A stretch of 20,886 nt of DNA from Hypsibius dujardini. Taxonomy: Eukaryota > Tardigrada > Eutardigrada > Parachela > Hypsibiidae. A program made the position numbers and the translations under genes. The DNA lies in the NCBI GenBank assembly GCA_001579985.1, contig LRSR01000968.1, positions 1-20,886 on the forward strand. The letters run 5' to 3'. The notes under the pieces were generated by a model. The model was not told the DNA's origin. It was given only the letters and a program-made list of their open reading frames with translations, and did not search any database. This document shows, one piece after another, positions 9,093 through 19,754 of the stretch (the stretch's first letter is position 1; every line of letters begins with the position of its first letter).

Positions 9093-9847
9093 ACCGTAAA
9101 TTTGCACAGAATAAAGTTCTCTAAATTATTCTCAACAGAAAATCTTAGCTCTCAAAAAGTTTGCTTGGTGCGGGATGATCAATTGCCTCGTGAGAGTATC
9201 CAGCCGTCTTCAGTGACCAACCCAAATTCACCCGTACGGCCTGACCAACAGCATGTTTTTTTGGATTGTCTCACCTGGTTGCAAAAAGTTATCTAAATTA
9301 TTGGTTATTTTTTTGTAGACTTATCAAAATTAGGATCTCAAGATTGGCATTGACGTTTTTGGGGTTTGTGAGAAATTGTTAGCTACAAACAAATACGTAA
9401 AATGCCGTCAACAAACCACTTGAAATATTTGCGAAAAATCTGGTATGTTTATTAATTTTTGACAATATCAACAAAATCCTAGTTATGTTCGGTCGACCTT
9501 CGGACAATCAGAACACCCAAAAACTGATATCACTAGTCAGTTCAGGATTCCGACATGCTGTTCATGTCCATACTAAACTGCCGGGGCATGACGGAGACAA
9601 AACAATTTCGGTTCACACTCTGTGTTTTCTGTTTCTTCTTTACTATTGAAGCATAAGATCCCGTTTTCGCTACTATTTTAGTTATTTCAGTTTCAGAACA
9701 CTTGTGAATTGATTTACCAACAACTATTGCTTTAATCACCCCAATCTGGCAGAGCAATATTATGATTGAATTATTATATTTTATTATATTATTATTTGAA
9801 TTATCATATGCGTAATGGTTCGAATATCTACTTGACTGAGTTAGCTA
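9093..9847. other. AT-rich intergenic DNA, no gene seen
   Basis: This is AT-rich sequence between two inverted-repeat elements, with short TTATTATATT runs near 9770-9800. Open frames are short and without recognisable motifs. Confidence 0.5.
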
Positions 9848-10343
9848 ACAAGGGAATTCCACCACTCTCGAAGGTGAAATCTTGCACATCCGTTAATTTT
9901 GTAGTGTGTGTTTACATTATGTGATGCTGTTTCCATCGAGAAAAAAAGTAAAAACGGGTGGAAACAATTTTCTACAAATAAAAATGTACTACGTGGTGGT
10001 ACATAGATGGCGCTGCCAATGTTACCGTATACCGCGTCAGTTGATTGCTACATGCTACAGAGCTGCATGTGTGTTACTACTAACTGTATAGTCCTTGTCA
10101 ACAACAGAAAAGACCAGTAACGACTGCAGCCGAATAAATCAATCAAGTGACACGGCATACGGTAAAATTAACAGCGAGCGCCATCTATGTACCACCACGT
10201 AGTACATTATTATTTTTAGAAAATTGTTTGCACACGATTTTATTTTTTTTCTCAATAGAAATAGCCTCATAGAATGTGGACAAACACAACAAAATTAACG
10301 GATGTGCAAGATTTCACCTTCGAGAGTGGTGGAATTCCCTTGT
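9848..10343. mobile_element. Long foldback (MITE-like) element, about 496 bp
   Basis: The left end ACAAGGGAATTCCACCACTC reappears inverted at the right end (GAGTGGTGGAATTCCCTTGT). Homology continues inward for about 200 bp per arm, including GGTGAAATCTTGCACATCCG and TGTACTACGTGGTGGTACAT. About 100 bp in the centre is not paired. No transposase frame is present; the 9906-10091 and 10276-10458 frames lie inside the arms and are not coding. It lies downstream of both UBA3 (+) and the EML gene (-). Confidence 0.8.
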
Positions 10344-10729
10344 AAGACTTATTGTGAAACTGTACCGCCAATTGAGGCTTCCAACAAATTTTCAAAGAAA
10401 CAATCGAACGGTCATGGAGGAGGAAACCAAAATGAATGCAGCCGGCACTAAGCCCTGACTGATCAGTCTTCTATGAATTGTCGGGGCATTTCTGTTCAGA
10501 CCACGCCTGCTCAGAAATTAAAAGGAAATGTATCCTAAGCCGATTCTGAAAACTTTTTAAAGTTGTCAGATGGGGGTATTCATGTTCCTTTCTGACAAAA
10601 TGTTGTCCTGACAATGTCATGGATGCATGAAGTGTGAACACCGACGTCACAATTCGAGTACTAATACTCTTATGACACTCTGACACGAAGTATGAAGATA
10701 ACATAAAGGGCGTAATGAACCCAAACCGG
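10344..10729. other. 3' flank of the EML gene, no separate gene seen
   Basis: This follows the EML stop on the minus strand and probably includes its 3' untranslated region. The open frame 10471-10878 (minus) overlaps the last EML exon in another phase and has no family features. No AATAAA is visible near the stop. Confidence 0.45.
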
Positions 10730-13700
10730 TCAACGTAGGGACCACTGCGACATGCTACCGTCCTCGCCGTGCACACACAACAAGCATAGCCGATTGGAGA
10801 TGTAACAAAACCGGACGGCATGGATGGCGGACGAGTAAGTCGGCTGCATATGTTTGATGGCCGCTGCGTTGTTGGCATTGGGAAAGGAATACAGTCCTAG
10901 TTGGCCTTTTTGACCTTGCACCACAGCGGCTACCATGTCAAAGGTTGGTGTGACATCCGTACAGACGATAAAGGTTTCTACCGTGCCATCTGCAGTTACA
11001 CCTGAAACATGTTACATATATAAAACAAGAATAAATCTTAGCTATAAAAGTATAGAATTATGAAAGTAAATAATATATAGAACAGAACTTTTCAAATACT
11101 AAAAACGTTTATGCAATAATAAATTTAGTAACAATAACGCATTTAGTTGTAGGTTAAACAGCTGAATAAATAGTTTTTAGTTTAAGCAGCTGTAATATTT
11201 AGTTAAAGTATAGAGCTATAAAACTAAATAACACGTACAAGTAGAAGTGTAGAACAGAACTTGAATATTGGAATTGTTTTGCTCAAATAAACAGTCTGTA
11301 CGTCTTATTAGTTCCGGTAGTGAAAAAGTTTATACAATAATAAATTTAGTAATAATAATACATTCAGCTGTATTTCAGATACTTGCCCAATTAGTTCTTT
11401 GTTTAAATAGTTGTAATAAAATATTTAATAATAATATTATGGTATTATTGGCTACCAGAATAACTACAAAATTATTGATTTGTCAAATAGCAACGATATT
11501 TGTCGTTAAAATTTCTTTTCTAATTTATAAAACTAATTTAGTGATAAAAAGTATTTACTTGTGGCTGCAGGAAAGCCCAAAACGCAAGTCTGGGAGAACC
11601 ATTTGACATTCCGGTAGAAATGCGCTTCCTCCAGGTAGTCCATGCTATCGGCATCCCAAAGAAAGTTCTCGAACTCGTACGAGTTGCTATGAATGACGTA
11701 ATGATTGTCGCGGGCCGGGTTGCGGGACCAGTCGATGGAGACCACGGGGAAATCGTGCTTGTCGAACTTGCCGATGACGGTGATATTCATGTCGGTGCCG
11801 TCGGCGAATTTGTACATGAAGATCTCAGTCTCCTGGCTGGCCACTGCGAAACGCGATCCGTCGGGGGAGAATTTAATGCAGCTAACCTTACCGGCACCGA
11901 CGTTTGCCTGCATCCGAAAAATCAATAAAAATATGTAAACTTAAACTTTCAAATTATTAATGATTATATTCGACTGTAAGAAACATTTTTGTTTAACTCA
12001 ATAGCTCAATAAAAGAATTGCTAAATTATCATATTTATTAAAAGAAATTCATAAGATAGAAATTCAATCGACTGAGCTTTTTAATTTCTCCATTTATTTT
12101 TAATTAACTAATAAAAAAAAATTACTGCTACACTAAACTATAAAATTTGTGATTATATAAGAATTTCACCATTTTAATTCTTTTCATTAAAATTATTATT
12201 CAGACGCCTCCGTACCTGCAAAATAAGAGACAAATCCGAATCTCCCAATTGGAAAAGTTTCAGTTTGGCATCCGACGTCCCCACTGCTAGAAATGGCGCA
12301 TAACAGTCCATTGCAGTGACCATGGAGTCCTTCAAGAATACCCTCCAGACCACTTTATGGTTCGCCAAATCGAAGCAGTTTATATTGCCATCCATTCCGG
12401 CGGTAATGGCTAGAGACTGGCCACCCTTATCCTGCTGCAACAGCGTGGTCAAGCTACCGACCTCGTCAAAGTGACCGGCCGTCACCACCGATAGCTCATA
12501 CTTTTCCGCATCTAGTTCTTCACTTGCAGCGGTGAAATTCAGCTTTATAATGCTGTTTCCCGTGGTCCCAGCAATGACGGTGTATGTAATGGCACCAGGT
12601 GCGGATGGGTCCGTCAAGGGCACCAACATCCGAACACCGCCGTATTGTTCGGGGATTATTGCCTTGGTGGATGCGACGGGGTCTTCGTGTAAACGTAGGA
12701 TGCTGATTTGACCATCCCGGGAACCGCTCATCAGATGTGCAGGTGAGAGGAAGCAAAGGGTGAAAACCGGGACCTACACGAATGAGTATGGCAGTGGATT
12801 AAAATATGTGGTTGTTGAGTTGATTGACAGAGACTGGTAGAAAAGCAGACAGACATACAGACAGGTAGGCAGGTAGACAGCCAGGTAGGCAGGCAGGCAG
12901 GCAGGCAGGCAGGCAGATAGACATACCAACATGTCACAGTACCTTATTTCCATGTTGGAGTACTGTCTTCGGACGCATCTCATCCGTCCAAATGATGATG
13001 TTCCCGTCAGAATCAGCGGACATAGCATGACTCTTCTCTGCACCGCCCGTAGGGACAACCGACTCCACCACACACGTCACAATAGACGGTTTGGGAATTT
13101 GCCCGAAGATACACTGCCGGACAAAGTCAATTCGCTTTTCCGTCGGTACTATGCGCCATACTTCCATCAAACCTCTGCCGTAGATGATGTACCATGACTC
13201 CTTTGTCGAAGCTTCAATAATAAAAATACAATTAGACATACTGATAAATTAATCACCCAGTCAGTCGACAGGATTAGGATACTTCGTAGGGACACTAGGC
13301 CGCAGACCACCGGACTCTCGGTGCAGGGCTTTGAGGCCAGCAGTTGACCGCTCTCCATTGACCACACCGACAGGCTCCTCGGCTTGCCCTCATCGATGGC
13401 CACTAAGGCGTCCTCATCTCGGCTGAAACATAATCCTGTGACAGAGACTTGCAGCACTGAGCCGTTGGGGTTCTGACTGGTGAGGACATGAAGGGTCTTC
13501 AGCTGATCCGTAGTCCAGACACGGATTTGTGCCTACCAGGAATACAGAAAACAATTGGGCATGGTACATACTGCAGAGGACACAACCGACAAGAAGCCGA
13601 ATGCTGTAGTCGGTATAGATGACTCACAGAGCAGACTAACTTGAACCTGGACTGATGGACAGAGTGACACAGACATAAACACGGACACAAACACAGACAC

Positions 13701-14745
13701 AGACACAAACACAGACACAAACACAGACATGACGTTTTCAACGTTAATCCTTCGAATTAGTCTTTTCTTTCACCGAGATGGCATCGTCTCATATTTCACA
13801 CACAGTCCGTCTGTTGTTACTGTTTGTGTCTCATCCATTAACCCACACTGTGATCCCACATTTCCTCCGAGATTTTATCATACACGAATCATACAAAACT
13901 GTTTTACCACAAAACTGTTTCACGACCCTATCATTCACCCTGACTTGCATCTGTTCCTTGTAACCAGACTCAAAATATTATTTCAAAATTAATGCCATAA
14001 ATTACAATAACGATGATTGAGTTGCCTTACCCCGCCGTCCGTCGTGGTCGCGCTCTGTCCGGTCGCCACAACGATGCCGTCTGAAGCCGTCGCGATGCAC
14101 TGCAAACCCAAATTATGCAAAGCCCTCCACTGGCCGTTTCGATTCTAATCCATAAGAATGACACCACACAAACCTGAATCAAACCGTCATGCTCGCCGTA
14201 ATGCCGCTGCGTGTCCTTATTCACGTCGTACAGCACCACCACATGTCCAACAAAGTACACCAACGTCGCGGACCCGCTCAAAAAGTGGATGTTATTCCGA
14301 TGGGCGAATCCGCTGTAGCCGTAGATCCACTCAAGACTCGGCAGACGAATCTTGGGCGTGACCGTGTCGAAGTACTCATCAGGCGGCCAGAGGACCAGTT
14401 TATGGTCCCCAATTTTCCGTACCACCGGGTGGATTGGCTTCTCCACCAGCCCGTTGGCTCCCGTTGTGATAGTCGTGTCGCCGCGCTGAGCGATGGCTGC
14501 GACCTTGCTGATGGTGGAGAAGATGGAAGAGGCGAGGGAGACGTTGTCAGAACCGTTGTCTCCGCCACCGCCGCCACCGCCGACGGTCAGGGTGTCGCCG
14601 GTACCTTTGCCCTTTTTGTTGCGACCGCCGCCGAGGAATCCCTTCATTTTGCCCAGCCGTCCTCCACCGGGTTTTCCGTCTTCCGAGCCGACGGAGACGA
14701 CGGAATTGGTTGCTAAGGAAGCCTTCCGGACTGTGTACTCCGGCA
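10730..14745 (-). CDS. EML: EMAP-like (EML) HELP and WD40 protein; probably the C-terminal part of a gene starting at 18967
   Basis: EML proteins bind microtubules through a HELP/TAPE core and WD40 propellers. Exons: 14745-14174, 14129-14031, 13532-13283, 13211-12943, 12773-12216, 11907-11559 and 11001-10730 (stop TGA). They encode about 789 residues. The HELP core is visible as LVLWPPDEYFDT, then LEWIYGYSGF, then YFVGHVVVLYDV and QRHYGEHDG, just as in EMLs. WD-like blades follow (AQIRVWTTDQL, SLSVWSMESG, GNIIIWTDE, SGSRDGQISILRL, NINCFDL). The EML signatures VSIDWSRN and RNVKWFSQTCVLGF are present, and it ends GEDGSMSQWSLR. The N-terminal 110 residues are G/S/K-rich linker. The first exon enters in phase 1 after CTCTTTCAAG with no ATG, so coding exons must lie upstream; the EF-hand exons fit in phase. 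The 14173-14130 intron is doubtful (44 nt; a 29-nt option exists). The coding part otherwise looks intact. Confidence 0.85.
11085..11373. repeat. Imperfect duplication inside an EML intron
   Basis: The 557-bp AT-rich intron 11558-11002 holds two related segments about 221 bp apart. Each contains GAACAGAACTT followed by GTTTATRCAATAATAAATTT and an AGYTGTA block (cores at about 11107-11152 and 11328-11373). This is probably an old tandem duplication. Confidence 0.6.
12845..12923. repeat. CAGA/CAGG/GTAG microsatellite in an EML intron
   Basis: An array ending in at least seven GGCA/CAGG units fills the intron 12942-12774. On the transcribed strand it reads CTGCCTGCCTG, pyrimidine-rich, directly after the donor region. 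Confidence 0.85.
13658..13730. repeat. ACAGAC/ACAAAC hexamer-type microsatellite in an EML intron
   Basis: Units of ACAGACAC and ACAAACAC alternate inside the 498-bp intron 14030-13533. The minus-strand Cys/Leu-rich open frames here (13499-13741, 13533-13730) are repeat translations, except that the first ends within the true exon starting at 13532. Confidence 0.8.
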
Positions 14746-16195
14746 CTTGAAAGAGTTACAAACAAGTGAGCAAGTAATATACACGTAGTTTGATAAATAT
14801 CTAGTAATATAAATATATATATACCGTATGCAATAATAACGGTAGGTGATAGATTTTGTAAGAATGTTTATAATAATAATATAGTAAATAATAATAATTC
14901 ATATTAATAAATATTGTTAAAGCTATCAATAATAACAAATAATAGATACCAACAATATTTAATGTATATTCTCGAGATTCCGTATTTATTAAATGAATCG
15001 ATGCCTGGTAAAGCTTGTGTTTGACACGATTAGCTTGGCGAAAATGATATAAAAATAATTTTTCAACGAAAAAAAATTTCAAAACAAGAAAATGAGTTTT
15101 CATGGCGCAGTCGCGAAATTTTGCTTTTCGAAACTTGCTCGCGTAAAAATGTGAACAGTTCATTTGCTTTGATTTTGGGTTTTTTTTCAGCTTGCTATCG
15201 AAGGAATTGCATCTATAAAAATTAACAACGCTTATTCCATGCAGACTGCATATGGTAAGCTAAATCGAAAGAAGATGAGAAACACTGATATTTTCATGAC
15301 ATACAGCATTTTTGTTTGAAAAAAGCAAAAGGATGAGGTTTGAACTTTCTGCGTAATACGTTTTTTTGGGGTTACTGCAGGTGCACTAGGCCAGCCCACC
15401 AATTGCTTACCTCATGTCAGCTTTTTGCCGTTCATGCGGCAACAGCTTTTAAAGATTCGATTCAAAGCATCACCCTATAGATCCCAGATTTTTCTCATAT
15501 AGATGCTCTCAAGCATTTACTTGTCACAAAAGATTTCTTAAATTGCCTCAAATTAGCACTTCAGATTTATTATAATAAAAAAGTTGAGTGTGCATTTCTT
15601 TTCCCAGGGAAAAAATTGCAAGAAAGCAGTCTTGGTTTTTTAAAGATGCAGGAGCGAAAAAACCTGATAGATACAAAAACCACTTTCCAGTCAAGTCGAG
15701 ACAACAATAACCTTATGCTATGCTCACAACCCACAAAACCTTTGTAATTATCAATTGTTACGCCCACCACTTCTTTCATAAGTGAGGCACAACCTTTTCC
15801 TATGGGCATAACCTTTTTGTGAAAAGAACCGAACGTTTTAATTTCACCATAATGTTTTTCAAAAACGAATAGAAGCATAACTAGCAATGAATCTTTTTTT
15901 CAAAAATATCAGACCACGGTTCCTTTAGAGAATTGTTAAAAGCGAACAGAGGGATTAGTCAACTAAATAGCTTTCACTCAAGCTTTATTTTTTAACTGAA
16001 GCTTAAAGTCTACATAGTTTTAAGTTTTTATCGAAGTTGTTTGTTGTTAACTAATCGGATTTTTTAGTTTTCCCCATTGAAACTGTTTAGTATTTTTAGT
16101 CAACTAGAAAACATAAAGCAAAAAAACTAATAAAGAATTTACCAAAAGAATTTAGTAATCACCAAACACTAAAACTGAAATTTATTTCTCAGGCT
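14746..16195. other. AT-rich DNA between EML and EF-hand exons, probably an intron
   Basis: About 1.45 kb without convincing coding signal separates two sets of minus-strand exons. If the phase-1 donor TCAG|GTATCAG (GT at 16245-16244) splices to the acceptor at 14747-14746, this is a 1500-nt intron, the longest here. An AATAAA on the minus strand at 16186-16181 could instead end the EF-hand transcript. The minus-strand open frame 15570-15887 overlaps a diverged copy of a short dispersed repeat and does not resemble a known protein. Confidence 0.55.
15700..15800. repeat. Diverged copy of a short dispersed repeat
   Basis: CTATGCTCACAACCCACAAAACC here resembles CTATGCTCACAATCCCAAAAC near 18041 and, more weakly, segments in the elements at 19573 and 20242. 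The boundaries are uncertain and the similarity was judged by eye. Confidence 0.35.
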
Positions 16196-16245
16196 CTAAC
16201 AAGTATGACTGTCTAACTTTAGTCTTTTACAATTTCCACTGATAC

Positions 16246-18967
16246 CTGAGGAGATATCAATGATGGTGTCCGAGTGGATCCCGCCATCGTCAGTGTCCAC
16301 GCTGGACTGTTTATTGTCGGAAGAGTTTGTGGATGAGAGGCGATTGTTCACCACCTTGACCATTCCATCCTCCATTATTATACGCCCTGCGTCGCCCCGT
16401 TTCTTCGTCGACGCGATTGGCTCCTCCTTCTTTGCGAACAGCTTCGGATTGACCTTCATAGCGCCCTCGAAGGCTTTATCCACCAGGACGAAGAGCTCAC
16501 GATGACTAGGCAGTAGACACGATCATTGTGAGAGTCGCACTTTTTTTTAAGAAATCGATAGTAAGCGGCTTACCTTATTTTGCCATTATTGTCGTCATCG
16601 CAGCGTATTAAGAGGCTTTTAAGGAGGTCGGGCTTAACCGGAAGTCCGTGCTCCCGACATACTTTGAGGAGCTGTCAAAAGTGCGAGAGCTTTCTTCTTG
16701 AAGAAAATTTTTTTCCCTTCTCCAGCAACCCAGCTACGCTTTTTTTGCAGTGAAGGGACGTACCTGGGTGTTGGCAACATAACCTTGTCGGGTTTTATCC
16801 AGTCCTAACACGGCATTCTGAATACACATTAAAAAGTTTTAGTTATATCAAGTACTTAAAATTGATTTTCGTCACATGGATTTGGATATGGTGCATACTA
16901 GGACAAGCACTGCAAATTCTGAAAATAGTTTTTTTAGCTGATTTTGCTTAAGTAGAGATACATACTCGTACAGTCATCTTTCGTTCTAAAAATATCAGTT
17001 ATTTTTTTATAATTGTTATCTAAAATATTGCTATAGTTATAGTTCTAGTTAAATTGAGTTTAGTTTAGTTTAGTCTAGTTTATTTTTGTTTAATTATACT
17101 TATAGTTCTAGTATCTAGTAGTATTATAGTTCTATCATTTTGATTCTATAACTTTATGTATAATTATAATTCTATTTATAATATAATGTTCATCTATAGT
17201 ATATATATATATATATATTTCCAAGTATATTGTACCTTGAAAGCGGTAAAGTCAAACGTGGAGTCCTCGGGAGCGCCCAAAAATTGCGCCTCCATTCGTT
17301 CAAGTATCTCACGATCACCGCCATGGTCCGCGAACACCGAAATCACCGGCGTCCGCAGGTGCATCCCTTTACGGGCTCGGACACTATCACGGTCTAGATG
17401 ATATTGTGGAGCGAGTTTCCGAATTTTTTACTAACGCATTTCTGCACTTCTCACGTAATTGACATGGACGTTTTTGCTGGGCCCATGCCACCTATCCCGG
17501 ACACTTACCGCTCTGACTGTGGACACCCATCAGAAGGTTCCACACTTTCTCCGAGTCGATGCCCAGCTGGTCGGAGCAGGCCGTGAGGATCATCCCAGAC
17601 GCCATGCTTGGTATCACCAGCCCATTATCCTGTTTTCCAATATTAAAAACGATCATTTTGAAAACTCCTTGCTCACGAGATCTGATTAAATTTCTAGCGC
17701 CTTAGGACCCAGAGAATGTTTTTACAAATAATGAGCATAATAACGCAAGAGTCGTTTAATCGTCTCATCGGTAGACAATAATTATTTTTTTCAGAAATGT
17801 TTTTTCCTATTCAAACTTAAGTACGAACTTACTTTTTAAACCTTAAATTTGTATGAATGCCAACTTGCTTAGACATCGGCTTTTAAAAGAATATAAGGGT
17901 ATTGAGTAACAGTAAAATTTATAAACCCATTCAAAGTTGGGTAAATGTGCATGGTGGACCCTGTAATTTAAACAAATAAAGAGAAGACATTTTGCCTTTT
18001 CCCTCCGAAAATCGTAGTATTTAAGAGCCATTCTTTGCAACTATGCTCACAATCCCAAAACTTTCGAAAATTCTAAATAGCTCCGCCCTTTCATCTCTGA
18101 CAAACACTTGGCTCATGTCAATCGATTCCCAAATGAATTTTGGATATAGTTGCATCAATTAAAAATTATCTTTTTATTTGTATGCCAAGCTCCACTATGC
18201 ATTAATTGCTGCTATATTTGGTTCAGAAAAGGTGATTCGGCTGCAATTCTGATACCTTTAAGCCAGCCTGAACTTGCCTGTAAAATTTTTGCCAGATCTC
18301 CGTAACTCATGTAGCTGTCAATGCCGCCTTTTTGTCGTAGACTCATCAGGATGAATCGCATCTTCTGCCGGCTGCACTTGGACACGGCCTCCAACAGCAG
18401 ATGGGTCATCTCCGCTCGGATCGCGTCCGTCATTTCAAATCTGTTCTTCTTCTTGGGATCCTCAGCTACATAAAATAAATAACCGCAGGTATAAACGAAG
18501 CCAACTACAGCGCAATCAGCTTGGCCAATTACAAAAAAAAAATATAAAAAAGGAAGATTCTTGCAGTTTAAGTACCTGCTGTGGATTGGGTACCAGATGT
18601 CGATTTTCCAGCGGCTCCACCGTTGGCCGCAGCTCGCGCTACCGTTCCTGCCGAGATCTAGGTAAACACAAAAAAAGAAAAAAAAACCATTTCCGGTGCA
18701 AGGAGATTACTACCTGAAAAATGGAAGACACCCAAACGAACGAAGACGACTTTTGACAAAGCCCTTTAAGTGAACTATGACTGTACATCGGCCAATAATC
18801 GATCTGATGAACGACATAAAGTCCAAGCAGCGTATTACGAATAACCAACGATGGTTGTGTACCTTGTTGGCATTTTTTATGGCATTCCGGAGCATCCCGC
18901 CGGTGTGGGCCTCAACGACCCGACTCAACGGCAGCGGCTTCTTGGTCGGTACACTCGATATATCCAT
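16246..18967 (-). CDS. EF-hand protein; probably the N-terminal part of an EF-hand-HELP-WD40 gene
   Basis: Exons: 18967-18863, 18657-18576, 18465-18278, 17629-17509, 17393-17236, 16817-16764, 16671-16574 and 16505-16246, all phase-compatible. The start MDISSVPTKK is preceded by CAACAGG. Residues 1-70 are low-complexity (A/G/S/T). Helical EF-like segments follow (MTHLLLEAVSKCSRQKMRF, GIDSYMSYGDLAKILQ). A canonical calcium-binding EF loop lies at residues 261-272 (DDDNNGKISHRE), with ligands D261, D263, N265, G266, I268 and E272. It is split by the 16573-16506 intron, which confirms that join. A degenerate EF (LDKTRQGYV) precedes it. The tail is basic then acidic and Ser-rich. If the last intron is not spliced, the frame stops at 16196 and gives 371 aa. 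If it is, the protein continues in phase into the HELP/WD40 exons at 14745, giving about 1144 aa. It resembles multi-EF-hand ciliary or cytoskeletal proteins only in general; I do not recognise an orthologue. Intron 18277-17630 starts with GC. Confidence 0.72.
17040..17218. repeat. TTTAG/CTAGT simple repeats and an (AT)n run in an EF-hand gene intron
   Basis: The 418-bp intron 17235-16818 contains imperfect TTTAG and TTCTAG units (about 17040-17130) and an AT dinucleotide run of about 20 bases (about 17199-17218). No coding signal is seen. Confidence 0.65.
17924..18140. repeat. Copy of a short dispersed repeat inside the GC-AG intron
   Basis: The right part (TAGCTCCGCCCTTTC, then ATGTCAATCGATTCCCAAAT) matches the element at 19573-19754 and the copy near 20242. 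A weak inverted counterpart (CCCATTCAAAGTTGGGTAAAT) near 17926 may be the other end. It lies entirely in the intron 18277-17630, so coding is undisturbed. Confidence 0.5.
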
Positions 18968-19572
18968 CCTGTTGTTTCCCGATGAGGAAGTATGAATAAA
19001 ATTTAGAAAAACTTGAGATCCCTTTTGCACGTATATTTGTCTCACAGTTCACGACACGTTGAATTGAGCTCCGATCGGCGAAGTACCTGCGAGTACTGGT
19101 AGCAATAGACCGACAGGTGGACTCTCCCTTTTATGGAGCTTGACAATTGTGATATCAAGGATTTGGGAGCAAGCTTCAATCCGTGTCGTGGTTTGAAGTA
19201 ATACGAGGCGACAGACGTTACACGCCATGCACTTGTGTTTTTCAGTGATAAAAGATCACTTAGCGCAAGGTACAGCTTGAAAAATACAGCTAATATGCGA
19301 TACTAGAAAGGAACAGTGCTTCGCTCTGCGTGCCTTCTTAAGTTGTGCATGTGCTCGCCCATGTATCGAGAGGTAGGAAAAGGCATTGAGAAAAGCATGC
19401 ATGACCACGCTACCCGCTCAATTGTTCCATTCCGTGATTCAGTTAAGGTACGAGGAGGGGTATTTCTAGTCACTCCTTTTTCTATCTCCTTAAGCGAGTC
19501 AGTAGCGATTACCGTGTCGTGCAACTCAGCGTCTGCAACGAAATAATTTTTATTTACCATTTTCCCATTCTT
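18968..19572. other. Upstream region of the EF-hand gene, no other gene confirmed
   Basis: This holds the putative promoter of the minus-strand EF-hand gene. An 85-codon minus-strand ATG frame (19560-19303) is open but has no recognisable motif and ends next to a repeat element, so I do not call it a gene. TATTTGTCTCACAGTTCACGA near 19031 recurs in similar form near 20478, which suggests another dispersed repeat. Confidence 0.45.
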
Positions 19573-19754
19573 AATTCAATTTGGAATCGAGTAGTAATAG
19601 CCAAATGTTTTGCGGAGGTCAGGGGGCGGAGCGATAGGCCAATCTTCGGAAACTACTCCCACAACCGCAGTGGCCTGTTCGACAGGTACACGGAACTCCA
19701 CCCCTTGGATCCCGTAAACTATTTCGCTGATGTCAATCGATTCCAAATTGAATT
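19573..19754. mobile_element. MITE-like element with 18-bp perfect terminal inverted repeats, 182 bp
   Basis: The left terminus AATTCAATTTGGAATCGA (19573-19590) is exactly inverted at 19737-19754. The interior includes GGGGGCGGAGCGATAGGC and CAATCTTCGGAAACTACTCC. A related copy lies about 670 bp downstream and another in the intron near 18.0 kb. Its size, termini and lack of coding capacity fit a non-autonomous DNA transposon. The target-site duplication is not resolved. Confidence 0.7.

Noticed and set aside
10471-10878. 135-codon minus-strand frame as a separate gene
   Set aside because: Its start overlaps the last EML exon in a different phase; the remainder is probably 3' UTR with no family features.
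14189-14716. 175-codon plus-strand frame
   Set aside because: It is antisense to the first HELP/WD40 exon, which has a clear family match on the minus strand.
15570-15887. 105-codon minus-strand frame as a gene
   Set aside because: It overlaps a diverged dispersed repeat, has no motif and lies in a probable intron.
19303-19560. 85-codon minus-strand frame starting with ATG as a gene
   Set aside because: No recognisable motif, no splice context, and it abuts a MITE-like element; kept only as a remark.
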